Source: Oehlia diaphana (Eukaryota > Glomeromycota > Glomeromycetes > Glomerales > Glomeraceae). Taken from it: a stretch of 64,000 nt of DNA. The notes beneath the pieces are model-generated. The model searched no databases. It was given only the letters and a program-made list of their open reading frames with translations, and had not been told where the DNA came from. The stretch covers positions 8,938 through 72,937 of the forward strand of contig QZLH01000076.1 in NCBI GenBank assembly GCA_003833135.1. Reading direction: 5' to 3'. The translations under genes and the position numbers were made by a program. The stretch's first letter is position 1. Each line of letters begins with the position of its first letter. Positions 49,028 to 61,031 of this stretch are shown here, piece after piece.

Positions 49028-50096
49028 ATGATACCAACTCCTAATTTAGATCATTTATCATCCAGAGACTATGAACATGTATATGAACCAGCAGGTAAGT
49101 TTTGCTTTAAAAAAGTTTAATTAAACTAATGATGATTAAATAAGCTGTCTTTATTTAGAAGATACATTTTTATTGCTTGATGCACTTGAAAAAGATGCTG
49201 AATTTTTAAGAAATGAGATTAAACCTTGTATATGTTTAGAAATTGGGTTAGTAAAGTTAGTAAAAAAAAAGAAAGAATCTGTGTAATAATTTACCATCAA
49301 TATTAGATCAGGTACAGGGTGTGTATCAACATTTCTTGGAAAAATACTTGGTGATGGAACAGCACGTGAGTTTTTTCTTTTGATTATTTATTTATGGACA
49401 TAAAATAACATTTACATATATATATATTTTTTTTTAAAAAAAGTTTTAATATGTACAGATATAAATCCATATGCAAGTGCCATCACTAATAAGACGGGAT
49501 ATCATAATTCGGTACTTATTCACGTGATTTTAATAAATTTTCTATCCCATCTTTACTAAAAATTAAAATTTAATTAGATCCAATTAGATTCTATTACTAC
49601 CAACTTAGTAAATGGTCTTTTACCAAGGCTTTATAATTCAGTTGATATATTATGTTTTAATCCACCTTATGTTGTTACTACTTCTGATGATTTATACTTA
49701 TCAAAAAGTATTCTTGAGAAAGCATGGGCCGGTGGAATTGATGGAAGAGAAATTATTGACAAAATGTTACCATTAGTTGATGTTAAGTATTTCTTATTTT
49801 AAATAAATCAATTCAATAAATATTAAAAAAAAAATATTTTTTTCTTCTTCTATTATAGAAATTATTGTCGGATAAAGGTGTATTTTATCTTTTATTAATT
49901 AATGAAAATAAACCAAATGAAGTTTGTGAAATAATGAAAAATAATTATCATTTACAATCAGAAGTAAGATTTTATGTTTAAAAATGTGTTTCTTTATTGT
50001 AAAATCAGTTAATTAATATTATTTTAGGTTTTATTATCGCGTTTAGCAGGAAGAGAAAAACAGTTGATCTTGAAATTTTGGAGAAATACCCGTTGA
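49028..50096 (+). CDS. MTQ2: HemK2/N6AMT1-type methyltransferase, Mtq2-like (cytosolic eRF1)
   Basis: About six short exons coding for roughly 215 residues. The start MIPTPNLDHLSSRDYEHVYE runs into PAEDTFLLLDAL, the Mtq2/N6AMT1 N-terminal signature (VYEP.EDTFLLLDAL). The SAM site is CLEIGSGTGCVSTFL, and the catalytic motif is NPPYVV in ILCFNPPYVVTTSDD. AWAGGIDGREIIDKMLP is also characteristic of the family. The end is AGREKQLILKFWR. Known members, in complex with Trm112, methylate the GGQ glutamine of eRF1. Together with the divergent neighbour this gives both release-factor methylation systems at one locus. Confidence 0.88.
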
Positions 50097-50650
50097 GTTC
50101 GCATATAACTCTTATAGATTGTTAAATCATTAAATCAATTAAATCATCAAGAACATCAGTTATCAATATTCCTATTTAACAAAAAAAAAACTTGTAAATA
50201 AGTGGACCAAATAGATATAATCACAATTTTTCTTAGAAACAAAATAATCAGTTTTAATTATTTTATTTATTTATTTTTTTAGTTCTATCTACACGCGAAA
50301 TCCAGTATAAAATAATCTATTGTTATTATTTATAAACGAACACAAATTCTTGAATTATTATTATATTCTATTCGATGTAATCCGTTAATTTCAAATTTGT
50401 AAAATTTGTAACAATACAGTAAGATAGAAAAAGTGATTTGTACGTATAATTAATTAAACCTAACAAACTAAAGAAAATGACATAGCGTCAATTAAAAAGT
50501 GTTTGTGCTATATAATTTGTGGAACCACATAGAAGATAATTACTTTCCTGTATCAAACTATGCATAAAATTGTTACAAGCAAGATAATCAAAGAAAAATT
50601 TGCGTTTTATTCATAATCAAGCCTAAAGTTTCCATTGAGAGAAAAAAAAA
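50097..50650. other. convergent 3' intergenic region
   Basis: AT-rich DNA between the 3' ends of the Mtq2-like and SR-protein genes. No gene seen. Confidence 0.6.
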
Positions 50651-51771
50651 CTATGTAGTTTCATCCTTCATTTCTGATGTCGGTTGTAAATCATTAGGAG
50701 ATCTGGAACGAGATTTAGGATGACCATTAACTTGTTCTGACCTTCTACGACGTTCAGATGGCGAACGAGAATATGATCTTGAGCGAGAACGATATCGACC
50801 AGAACGTCTTCTATCATGTTCGCCATCATATTTTCTATAATCTAATCCGGATCTACGATTTCGATTGGGGCTAGGACTACGACTACGTCTAAAAAACAAC
50901 AAACAAAAAGAAGATTTATTTACTTAATTATCATTTGCTTTTTTGAAATCTAATCACCAAATACAAACCTTGGTCTGTAAGAATTTTCGGGTATTTCATA
51001 TCTTCCCCGTCTCATTGGAGAATACCTATAAAAAATATAATTAAATTTAATTTGAATTCAATTTAATCAGTAAATTCAATGATCAAACTTACCTATTATC
51101 TTTGCCTCTCATTTCTCGTGGGGCTAAATTTTGAATTATAGTAAAAATGATATTGTAACTGGTACTAAATCAAATTAAAAGAAAAGGACATTACTTTTTC
51201 TGGATCCACGTGCAAATTCTACAGTCAATTCTCGCCCATGTAATATGACAGTTCCGTGTCTGTAAGCCTCTTCGCAATCACGTTCATCATAATATCTTGA
51301 AAAAAGGAAGAAAAAAAACCGCGATTTCTTGTCAAGGACCGATGGAAAAGTCTTTAAAAAACATTCAATTCTTTTTGGTCGAGTAAACTTGAATCTTTAA
51401 TCGACAGTAAGAAAACTTTGAATAATAAGTCTTTAAGGATACTCTATGTACGCAAAACCTCTTGGTTCCCTGGTGTAATAGTCCCTTGGTATATAGACTA
51501 AGTAAAAAGGTAAAAAATTGGTAAATAAAAATAGTTCAAAATGTTTGGATAATACTTGTAAAGTACCTACCGTCTTTAAGTCTACCAAATTCTCTAAAAA
51601 TAGGTTCGAGATCTTCAATACTAAAGACCAAAGAAAAAAACCAGAAATTATAGAAAAAAATATATTAGCATCTCCTAAAATAAGGATATCACGCTTTATA
51701 ACTCACGTTGTTCGCCTGGAAAGTCCGGAAACGAATAACGAGCGAGACATCCTTTCCCCATAAGAAGACAT
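50651..51771 (-). CDS. SR-type splicing factor (one RRM plus RS domain)
   Basis: About seven short exons. The protein begins MSSYGERMSRSLFVSGLSRR (ATG 51771), where SLFVSGL is RNP2. IEDLEPIFREFGRLKDV follows, then RNP1 in RGFAYIEYYDERDCEEAY and GRELTVEFARGSRK. After a short linker (PREMRGKDNRYSPMRRGRY) comes an RS domain with many RS/SR dipeptides, for example RSRSRSYSRSP, ending SEMKDETT. This is an SRSF10/Npl3-small type organisation with one RRM. Such proteins define exons and are imported by transportin-SR, a homologue of which is encoded at 18346-21904. The splice after YIE uses a weak donor (GAGTATCC), the least certain junction. Confidence 0.82.
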
Positions 51772-52728
51772 ATTTTACTGGAAGAATAACGATTAAGTAC
51801 GATATTGAATTGTTAGCTATTTAAAATTATGATTTAATTATACCCAACTGTTACACAAACATGAGAAATTAGCTTTTGAGCGGTCGGTCGGAATTATAAT
51901 AATTTCAACTTAATTCCGCCTGAAATTAATTAAATTAAACCCTTCTACTTCGAAAAAAATATTCCTGCTGAAGAAATGTAAACGAAAAAATACATTTATG
52001 ATTAAAGTAAAATTATGAAATTACTGTATTTGAAATTTTTTTTTTAACAGCATCCTAAACAGGTTATATTAGTGCATGATTCAGAATACAATTTCGCTAA
52101 AATCTTTTATAATTCTTCGTTAGCCATCAGGTGGACATTATGAATATTAACCTATTAATCAACGCGATAAATAATAATTTAGAAAGATCGAGTTCATTTC
52201 TAGCACCGTAAAGGTGCGTTTCGGATAATCCGATCAAAGAATTAGAGTCAATACAAATAAAATACGTATTAGGAAAATCATAGCAGTCGGGTTGAATCCT
52301 TTTCGTCATACACCATGTGTACACCACACTGTCAAGATTCGTACCAAATAATCGGATTTCGGATGCATCTCTAACAGGATATATTTTATTATCCCAACAC
52401 AAGGTAACACACGTCAAAAATTAAAATTTTCCAAATAATTATGATACAATTAGTTACAATGGTCCATTTATAGATGATGATCGATCTTTTTCAAACAATT
52501 AATTTCACATGGACAATATAATAAATTAAATTAACGTGGTTTATCAAAGAATTTTTCTAATATCCGTCCGGCCGAACTTTTTACCATGTAATATTTTTAT
52601 TGGTTTCCTATAAACGAACATTCTTTGGAATAATTTGTAAAACTTCAAAGTTGAATTTGTATATATATAGTCCATTTTCGTAATTTTTTTAGAAATAATC
52701 ATACAAATCAGCATTTACGTAATTGAAA
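51772..52728. other. intergenic, with one possible small frame on the minus strand
   Basis: A minus-strand frame at 52127-52417 (96 residues, beginning MTCVTLCWDNKIYPVRDASE) has a varied, non-repetitive composition unlike most chance frames in this AT-rich DNA. It has no family signature I know and lies in a divergent promoter region between the SR-protein and oxidoreductase genes. It could be a small gene or part of an upstream exon. Otherwise nothing is seen. Confidence 0.35.
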
Positions 52729-55700
52729 ATGGCAAAAGAATATCCTCACATATCACTACCTATACATCAAATGAAATTACATTATGACGTGGTGGTTATT
52801 GGGTCAGGCTATGGTGGTGGTATTGCTGCTTCTCGCATGTCAAGAGCCGGCAAACGTGTAGCATTATTAGAAAAAGGTTAATCTCAAACCTTTTCTGGAA
52901 TTTTTTTTCGACTTACTTTTTAAAAAAAATAAACACATTCATTATATTTATTCATTGTGATAGGAAAAGAACGATGGCCCGGAGAATATCCAAATACATT
53001 AAAAGAATGTTTGAAAGAAATTCAATATAGCTCTCCAGAAAAGCATCTCGGTAAAAAAACTGGAATGTACCATTATTATAATGGTAGTGATCAAAATGCT
53101 GTTGTAGCCTGCGGGTAAGTTTCAAGTCGATATTTCTGCAATAACTCCGATCTAAGTTTTCTTTGTATTTATTATAGTCTCGGAGGTACATCTCTTATTA
53201 ATGCAAATGTAGCTCTTGAAGCCGATGATCGTATCTGGCAAATGTCAATTTGGCCTGACGAAATTCAAAATGATCATGATTCTATAAAAAGAGGTAGTTT
53301 TTCTATCGTATTTAGTAACTAGCCGAACCGCACCGGCAATTTTTGTACAGTCCCGTTTTAATTCACCACATCGTCACACCCATAACGCCGTAATGCGGCC
53401 ATGTGTGCAAAATTTTTGCCGGTGCGGCTGGATGTCAAACTAACTGCGCCACATTAAGTATTAATTAATTTATGCTTTTAGGATACGAAAGAGCAAAAGA
53501 AATGCTTCAACCATGTCAATATCCAGCTCATTTTCCTGAATTACCAAAATTAAGAACTTTGGAAACTCAGGCAAGATTATTGGGAGAAGAATATCATAAA
53601 AATTTTTATAGGGCTCCTATTACTGTCACATTCGAAAATCGAGTTAATGCTGCGGGAGTACGTCAACGTGCTTCTACATTAACAGGAAATGATGCTACAG
53701 GAATTAATGATGGTAGTAAAAATAGTACATTAATGAATTATATACCCGATGCATGGAATCACGGTTGTGAAATATTTTGTGAATGTGAAGTAAGAAGTAT
53801 TAAAAAATGTAAAAAAACCGGAAGATACATTGTATTTTATGAATGGTTAGATGTAAGTTAAAAAAGTATTTTTATTTATTTTTTTTAAAAAAATTTTTAT
53901 TGACATATGAATTAATGTATTATATTCCAAAGGACGAACGTACAAATTTTACAGATGATAATCGTCATAGCCTTTACTTTGTTATTGCTGATACTGTTTT
54001 TCTTGCGGCTGGTACGTTTGGTTCCAATGAAATCTTAATGAGATCGAAGTCTTATGGTTTAAAGATTAGCGATCGTTTGGGAAAAGGATTCAGTGGAAAT
54101 GGTGATGTAAGTGATCTCATTTATCTCATTTATAACAATTGAATTTTTATTTTGTTTTATAATTATACTTTATACATGGAAATTATCTTTAGATATTTGG
54201 ACTTGGCTATAACACGGATTATCTTGTTAATTGTGTCGGACCAATTAAAGATAATACAGCCAGCATGAAAATTCCAGTTGGCCCATGTATTACTGGTGTT
54301 GTTGATATGCGTCGCAGCGCCGAAAATGTACTTGAAGGTTATGTGATTGAAGAAGGAACTATACCCGGATCTACGGGTAAAATTTTCAAACTAGTTCTCG
54401 AAGCAGGAAGTTTACTAATTGGTACCGAATCACAAAACACTACCTTATCACAGTATGCAAAAAAGCTATGGAGAAAAATTGAATCGCCATTTAATGGAGT
54501 TTATACTGGTGCTACATCACATACTCAAACTTATTTGATCATGTCACATGACGATAATACAGGCCAAATAGAATTAGTAGATGACCGCTTGAAAATATCA
54601 TATAATGGTGTAGGTGCTTCTGACACCGTAAGTAAATTAAATAAGATATTAGAAGAAGCTACAATTAAAATTAATGGAACTTATATTCCATCCCCTTTAT
54701 GGACTGAACCTTTGGGAAGTGAGTTAATTACAGTTCATCCTATTGGAGGTTGTAGTATAGGAAAAAATGGAAAACATGGTGTTGTAAATCATAAAGGCCA
54801 AGTATTTGTAGATGATAGTAATAATCTTCATGAAGGACTTTACGTGTGTGATGGTTCAATTATACCAACTTCCCTTGGGGTTAATCCATTTTTAACGATT
54901 AGTGCATTGACTGAAAGAATTTGTGAATATGCAGCAAAAGATCGTGGATGGGAAATTAATTACGATCTTGTCAAAAAGCCAATTGATTTTGATCAGCCAC
55001 TTATATCTTATGAACGAAAATTCGATTTGAACAATCGAGGACATATATTGGAAGGTGGAATAAGTTTCACGGAAGTTATGAGAGGTTATTTTTCAACCGA
55101 AGTTTTATCAGCAGATTATGTTGCCGCTGAACGTAAGCACAATAAATATTTTATTTTTATATAAATTTAATTATCATTTCTAATGCAATTTAAATTTTAG
55201 TGCAAGCAAAATCTTCAGATTCGACAATGCAATTCATGTTAACAATAATTGCATATAACGTTGAAACATTAGTTGAAATGGATGATCATTCTGCATTAAT
55301 TACTGGAACAATTTCGTGCCGTGCGTTGTCACCTGATCCGCTGCTTGTTACTAATGGAAAGTTTCGTTTATTTATCCCAAGAACTGATCATGTTGATTCT
55401 AATCAAATGATGTATGATTTGAATTTGTCTGCAACTGATGGAACAAAATACCGACTCAAAGGATATAAATTAATTAAGAATGGAACATTTTCAGAACAAG
55501 CAACGTCTACAACTACTTTATATGTTACAATATATCATCTTGATGATTTAGATAATATTGACGAAGAGGAGGAAGCTGATATAAGAAAAGTTGTCGGTAG
55601 AGGAATTCTAAGAATTAAACCTTCTGATCTTTTGAAGCAATTAACTACACTCAAGGTAAGAAAATAGATGCGTCTTGTTTATAATGATATAACTAAAAAA

Positions 55701-57122
55701 AATTTTGGTGATGTTTATATAATACAAATTATTTTAATTTCCTACTTCATTTAGGCAACTGGAGAGACATCTGAATCAAGATTTAAAGCTATGATTACGT
55801 TCAAAAATTTTTTTGTAACAACAATTTTAAAACATATATTTGTTAGATTTCTTCCTTTAGTATATTCTCAAACCTTTTCAGTCGCAAAAACATTTTATTA
55901 TAAGAGTAGACCAAAAAAAGAGATGTGGGAAATTATAGCTGATGATGACGTAAAAAGTTTATTGCATAGATATCAGGGTGGAAGAAAAGGACCAATTCTT
56001 TTTGTACATGGTGCCGCTATGTCGCATGAAATGTGGACAACTAATTTAATTAAAAATAATATAGTGGATTATCTTTTAGAACACGGGTATGACATATTCT
56101 TAATTGACAATCGATTGTCAACTGCAAATATCGCTTCTAAAGAACAGCAAACTTTAGATGATATTAGATTAGATCAAGCTGCAGCGACTAAAAAAATTCG
56201 TGAAATTACTGGTGTTGAAAAAATTGGTATAATTGCTCATTGTGTTGGATCAATTGCAACATTTATGGGATTGTTAGATAGAAAAATCGAAGGAGTGGGA
56301 TGCCTTATTGCTTCACAAGTTGCAATGCATCCTTCGGCTGGATTTTGGAATAGAGTTAAAATGCGTTTAAATATACTTCCATTTACTAGATTCGTACTAC
56401 GTCAATCATTATTCGATGCAAGAACTTCTCCAGATACTAATTTAACCAACAAAATACTTGATCAATTATTACGTTTTTATCCGGTATCGAAAGGTCAAAT
56501 TTGTCGTAATGCTTTATGTCATAGAACATCATTTTGTTATGGTACTTTATATCAACACGAAAATATTAACCAGCAAATTCATGATTATCAAGATGAATTT
56601 GTTGGTATTGTAAATCTCACTACTATGCAACATCTTGCAAAGGTATCCAAAAAGGAGTTGTTATTAAATTACCAAGGCCAAAATATGTATGTAACACAAG
56701 AAAATATTCGAAATAGGCTAAACTTTCCAATTTGTTTCATTCATGGAGATAAGAATGTTGTGTAAGTATAAAATATAAGTTTAATTAATTTATTTATTTA
56801 TATTTGTTTATTTACTTATTTATAATTATTTATTTATTTATTTATTATTTATTTATTTATATTCAATTAATTTTTCTTCATCAATAGATTCGATATAAAG
56901 TCAACGAAGAAGAGTTATGACGCATTACGATTAGTGAATGGAGCAGATAATTACGTATATAATGAAATTAAAAATTACGGACATCTCGATGTTTGGTGGG
57001 GAACAAATGCTAATGAAGATGTATTTCCAAAAGTATTAAATCACTTGGAAGAAACCCAACATTTATGGGGATATACAGCTCGACATCCATCAAATGGTTT
57101 TCAACCTTTTGATGATTCTTAA
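52729..57122 (+). CDS. GMC (cholesterol-oxidase-like) oxidoreductase fused to an alpha/beta hydrolase
   Basis: A multi-exon gene of roughly 1,150 residues. The N-terminal domain has the FAD dinucleotide motif VVVIGSGYGGGIAASRMSRA, then CGLGGTSLINANVAL, LAAGTFGSNEILMRS and HPIGGCSIGKNGKHGVVNHK. It closes with CDGSIIPTSLGVNPFLTISA, as in bacterial-type cholesterol oxidases of the GMC family. A middle segment of about 170 residues (55,200-55,660) is beta-rich. The C-terminal domain (from about 55,790) is an alpha/beta hydrolase: GPILFVHGAAMSHEMW (oxyanion region), nucleophile elbow IIAHCVGSIAT with Cys in place of Ser, FIHGDKN for the acid turn, and a late His in NYGHLDVWWG. The same order exists in bacterial oxidoreductase-hydrolase proteins I recall. 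Probable role is oxidation of a sterol or other bulky alcohol followed by ester or acyl hydrolysis; the substrate is unknown. Confidence 0.85.
53326..53449. mobile_element. small inverted-repeat element inside an intron
   Basis: AGCCGAACCGCACCGGCAAT (with TTTTG following) is mirrored at 53,418-53,443 by CAAAATTTTTGCCGGTGCGGCT. The two arms, about 24 bp, enclose about 65 bp that is much more GC-rich than the surroundings. It lies wholly within the intron 53294-53481 of the oxidoreductase-hydrolase gene. No clear target duplication. Confidence 0.65.
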
Positions 57123-58166
57123 AGTTTTGACAAAACGTTCCATAAAATAGATCAATTTCAAATAAAGTATAGTAAAAATCGTTGCGAGAAAATAATTTTG
57201 TGACACATAATATATTCAAGCAAAATAGTAGCCTTTATTAGAAGTCTTCCCGGTCCTTTCCTAAAAGTGTTCGTTAAAGTAAGATAAGGTTACTACCATG
57301 CAGAAAGACAGTTTATAAGGACGGAAAAACTATACTTCGATAATCCCGTTAATTTTTTTTACTTACAATTATCTTTCACATGATAAATTTCTTTTTTGAT
57401 ATTCTATAATATGAATCCAATTTTGGCAGTAGTATTCACGTCATTAATCCCTTTTTTTTGTGTCCAATTTTTTACGATATCATACCAGTATACCACCATT
57501 TAACACATTTACATTAGCCTTGTACCAATCTTAAATCAGAAACGGGGTATGCAACATTAACTTTAATTAGTAATATTTTATTTTGCATCTCGTATTTAGT
57601 AATATGCATCTTTGATCATAGTAAAATAGTTATTATAATAATAGATTTTGAAATGAAACGTTCTATATATAAACCTTCACGTTCCTATAGAAGTTTGGGT
57701 TCCATAAAAGATCGTTTTACGCCATATAATTTGGAAGCAGGTTTTTCTATTTTTCTCCAATTCTTGGCATTTTTGAAATTCGCAGTATGGATAAAAAATT
57801 TCATCCCTTTTATTATGTTGTGTTCATTAAAGTTTTGATCATTTACTTACATATGCATAACTAATTAGAGCGCGGTTATACAGTCTTCTTTTCCCCGCAT
57901 AGCTCTAAAAAAGCTATTTACCAAATAGGAAATTATATTAAATATAAACTTTTTATTTGTATGCTAGTTTGATTAGCCATATCGCACATACCTATTTAAT
58001 TAACACAAGAGTAAACACAAAATAACAAATATTATTTAATATATTTATTACTAAAACTATTCAACAGTGTAATTTTAGAATTTGCAACCAAAAATAGTCT
58101 GGAATTGTCGCGAGTATAAATTTATCCCGCGAGTTTGATGACACATTCAAAAAAAAAAGTTTTTTT
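57123..58166. other. intergenic region
   Basis: One-kilobase stretch after the oxidoreductase gene. A 61-residue plus-strand frame at 57653-57838 is not convincing. Nothing else was recognised. Confidence 0.5.
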
Positions 58167-58255
58167 CTTTAGAGGTTCTCACTTTTAATTTTTTCTACAA
58201 GAAAATTAATTTTTTTTTTTTTATTATTTCTAATTAAAAAAAAAAATTTTTTTTT
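58167..58255 (+). repeat. segment duplicated at the 39,970 gap edge, in the deacetylase promoter
   Basis: The 44 bases from CTTTAGAGGTTCTCACTTTT onward are identical to 39970-40013, followed by the same order of homopolymer runs. It ends about 75 bp before the start codon of the deacetylase gene, so it is part of its promoter or 5' leader. Confidence 0.85.
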
Positions 58256-58330
58256 ATTAATTAATATAAGTTTTTTTGTTACGAAAATTTTTTTTTATAT
58301 TGTAATTTATATTTAATATTAATAACAACA

Positions 58331-60261
58331 ATGGTTAAAAAATTCTTGGGAATACTTTCTCTAACCCTCACCTGTACCCTTCTTGGAGTCATAAATCGTC
58401 TCGAGAGTGCTGAGGCTGCTGCTTGTGACCCCACCGCTTGTCAACCACCAAAATGTTTTTGCCCTTCCGTTAACCCTCCAGGTGGTTTACCACTTGAAAA
58501 AACTCCTCAATTTTTCCTTTTAACTTTCGGTAAGAAAATTATTTAGTTTTATAAGAATAATATATTGTTGATAATAAATTTAATGAATTTCAATTCCTTT
58601 GAATTAGATGATTCCGTTCAAGAAGGTACCTTAAAAGGTAAGAGCATATTAATTTGTATGTGATTCATCAGCGTTTCTTCATGTGACAAAATTTTTTTTT
58701 TTTAGTTGCAAACAGTCTTATTGGGAAAAGGAAAAATCCGAATGGGTAATTATAATTTATAAAAAAACAAACCTACTTAAAATTCAAAATTTTATTTTAA
58801 TATATATATATATATATATATATTTTTTAATAGATGTCCAATTAGAGCTACTTATTACGTTAGTATCCAATATACAGATTTTTCATTGGTAACGCAGTGG
58901 TATGCAGCTGGAAATGAGGTATGTGATCTTTTTTCATATTAATATATCTGTGTGTATATTTTCTCTTTAAGAGAGAAAAATTAAATTTAATGTATTGAAC
59001 AGGTTGCAGATCATACTATGACACATCCTCAAGATCCTTTCGATGGTAAGTTATAAAAAAATTATTATTCATTTAGTTTTATAATGTGATCACTAATTTT
59101 GATTTGTTATAGATGAAATTATTGGATGTAAAAAATCACTTAACGCTTTTGCTGGTATCCCAAATGGCAAGATAGCGGGGTGGCGATCTCCTTTCCTCAA
59201 TTGGCAACCAAAAACTTTTGACGTAATTTCTCAACAAGGGTTTCTGTATGATTCCTCAACAACTGCATTAACAGATGATGCTACTTGGCCTTATACCATG
59301 GATTATGGTCTATATAATGATTGTTGGAAAGGTTTCTGTGATACAACTATTCATCCCGGTTTATTCGAAATCCCAATGGCTGCTATTATAGGTGATTTTT
59401 TTTTTCTTTTAGCTGAATAGGTAATTTATAATTCTTTGCTAATTCATGAATTTAAATTAATTAACAGATGATAAGGGTACTCCGCATTTAATGGATCCAC
59501 ATCTCGATGGAACACCTGACGTAGTTAAGGGATGGTTACAGGACAATTTTCTACGTCATGCAAAACAAGGAAAAACGCCATTCGGTTTATTCCTTCATCC
59601 TGCTCATCTTAACCAAATTCCCGGTGTTCCATTGGCTCCTGGTGCCACAGATCCTGCTAAAAATCTTCAAATGCTTGAAGAATTTCTAGATTGGGCTGTT
59701 GCACAACCGGACACTTGGTTCGTAACGAGTCAACAATTGTTGGAATGGATGAAAAATCCAGTTCCAGCAGATCAACTTAAAGATTTCGCACCTTTCTCAT
59801 GTCAAGTTCCTAAAATTGGAAAAGAAATCTGCAATGGATTGGATGATGACGGAAACGGACAGGTTGACGAAGGACTTGTACAAAATTGTAATTTCAACAC
59901 TGTAGTATGGAATACTTGTTACGGATGCCCAAGTGAAAATCCAAGTCTTGCCAATCCTGTTCCAAAAGGTGGTGACCGTTTCCGTGTTCCAACAACTTGT
60001 GATTCAGTTTGGTGGGATCCCATTGCTAATCAATGTCTCTGCCAAGATGCCAACTGTGCATACACTGACTTAAGTAAACCAGTGGGTAATGCTGGAGACA
60101 ACAGTACTAACGCTGGTGGTTCTAATAAAGGTAATACTAATAATAATGGTCAACCTAATGAAAATAAACAGAGTGGGGCAAGCTCAATAACTAGTTCGAA
60201 TACAATGACTTTGATACCCGGCTTTATAATTGCATCTATATTTATGCAGTGGATCTTCTAA
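58331..60261 (+). CDS. secreted, GPI-type polysaccharide (chitin) deacetylase
   Basis: Multi-exon, about 450 residues. An N-terminal signal peptide (MVKKFLGILSLTLTCTLLGV) is followed by a short Cys-rich segment (CDPTACQPPKCFCP). The NodB-type catalytic domain has TFDDSVQEGT (motif 1, both Asp kept but Ser replaces the usual Gly), DHTMTHP (motif 2, zinc-binding His pair), WRSPFL (motif 3), IPMAAI and LFLHP (motif 5 His). After the catalytic domain, EICNGLDDDGNGQVDEGL is a MopE-like metal-binding motif, followed by a second Cys-rich part. The C-terminus has a Gly/Asn/Ser linker and a hydrophobic tail (MTLIPGFIIASIFMQWIF) typical of GPI attachment. Known relatives deacetylate cell-wall chitin to chitosan. 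Expression and wall anchoring are inferred. A TA microsatellite (about 58,800-58,823) lies in intron 3. Confidence 0.87.
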
Positions 60262-60524
60262 AAAGAAACACTCTCCCAACAAACATTTTTTTTAAAAAAT
60301 TATTAATTATAAAAGATATATGTAATTGTAATTGTAGTTTTATTTTAGATAAGAATTATGATGATTTATTAATAATATCTATTTAATCTAATGCCATGTA
60401 CTATAAGGTTAAAATTTCTGTTCTAGAATTATAATCAAAATAAATAAATTAATTTATCCATCAAAAAATCTGATGGTGAAAATCCAATTTTACTACGGAT
60501 GATTGTGAAATATTCCGTTTATGG

Positions 60525-60723
60525 GGGTCGTCTAAAGCCGTGTTCGATCACGTGATTTTTCATAGTAGGTGTGTGATGAATAGGTATGTGACAAATAATT
60601 TTTCACAACTCGAAAAAATTCTAAGTCCCCAGGATAAATAGTAAAAATGGAAAACTGGGATGTGATGGGAGGGGCGACAAATAATTTAATGTCACGTGAT
60701 CGAACACGGCTTTAGACGTTCCC
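60525..60723. mobile_element. 199-bp miniature inverted-repeat element (GTCTAAAGC/CACGTG family)
   Basis: The left end GGGTCGTCTAAAGCCGTGTT continues CGATCACGTGA. The right end reverse-complemented is GGGAACGTCTAAAGCCGTGT, continuing TCGATCACGTGA, about 30 paired bases. Direct flanks CGTTTATGG lie at 60516-60524 and 60724-60732; the match can be extended to 10 bp (CCGTTTATGG) if the ends are shifted. The 9-bp duplication suggests Mutator-type transposition. It is related by its termini to the elements at 1-112 and 8669-9081. Confidence 0.85.
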
Positions 60724-61031
60724 CGTTTATGGAAACGGAATTTCAGATATTAATAACAGTTAGTGATAATCAACGCCTTTTACTTAACAAATATAAGTTT
60801 GTGTACAAATAAGTACAACTAATACATAAATTAGCCAAGGATCAAGTTTATGTCGCAGAAGTTCTCATGACCGTAAATTCCGTATTTACAAAATTTACAT
60901 AATAACATCATAATTAAATTTTTAATTCTGTTACACCAAGTTTCATTTTGGTTTATTTTAAAGTTTTTTGGTGGCTGCTTTTCTTTTTTTCCAAATTTTC
61001 TTTAACGTTCGTAACAAATATTTTATTTATA

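Noticed and set aside
57653..57838. 61-residue plus-strand frame starting MKRSIYKPSRSY
   Set aside because: It is short and isolated, with no family match and no intron or neighbour support.
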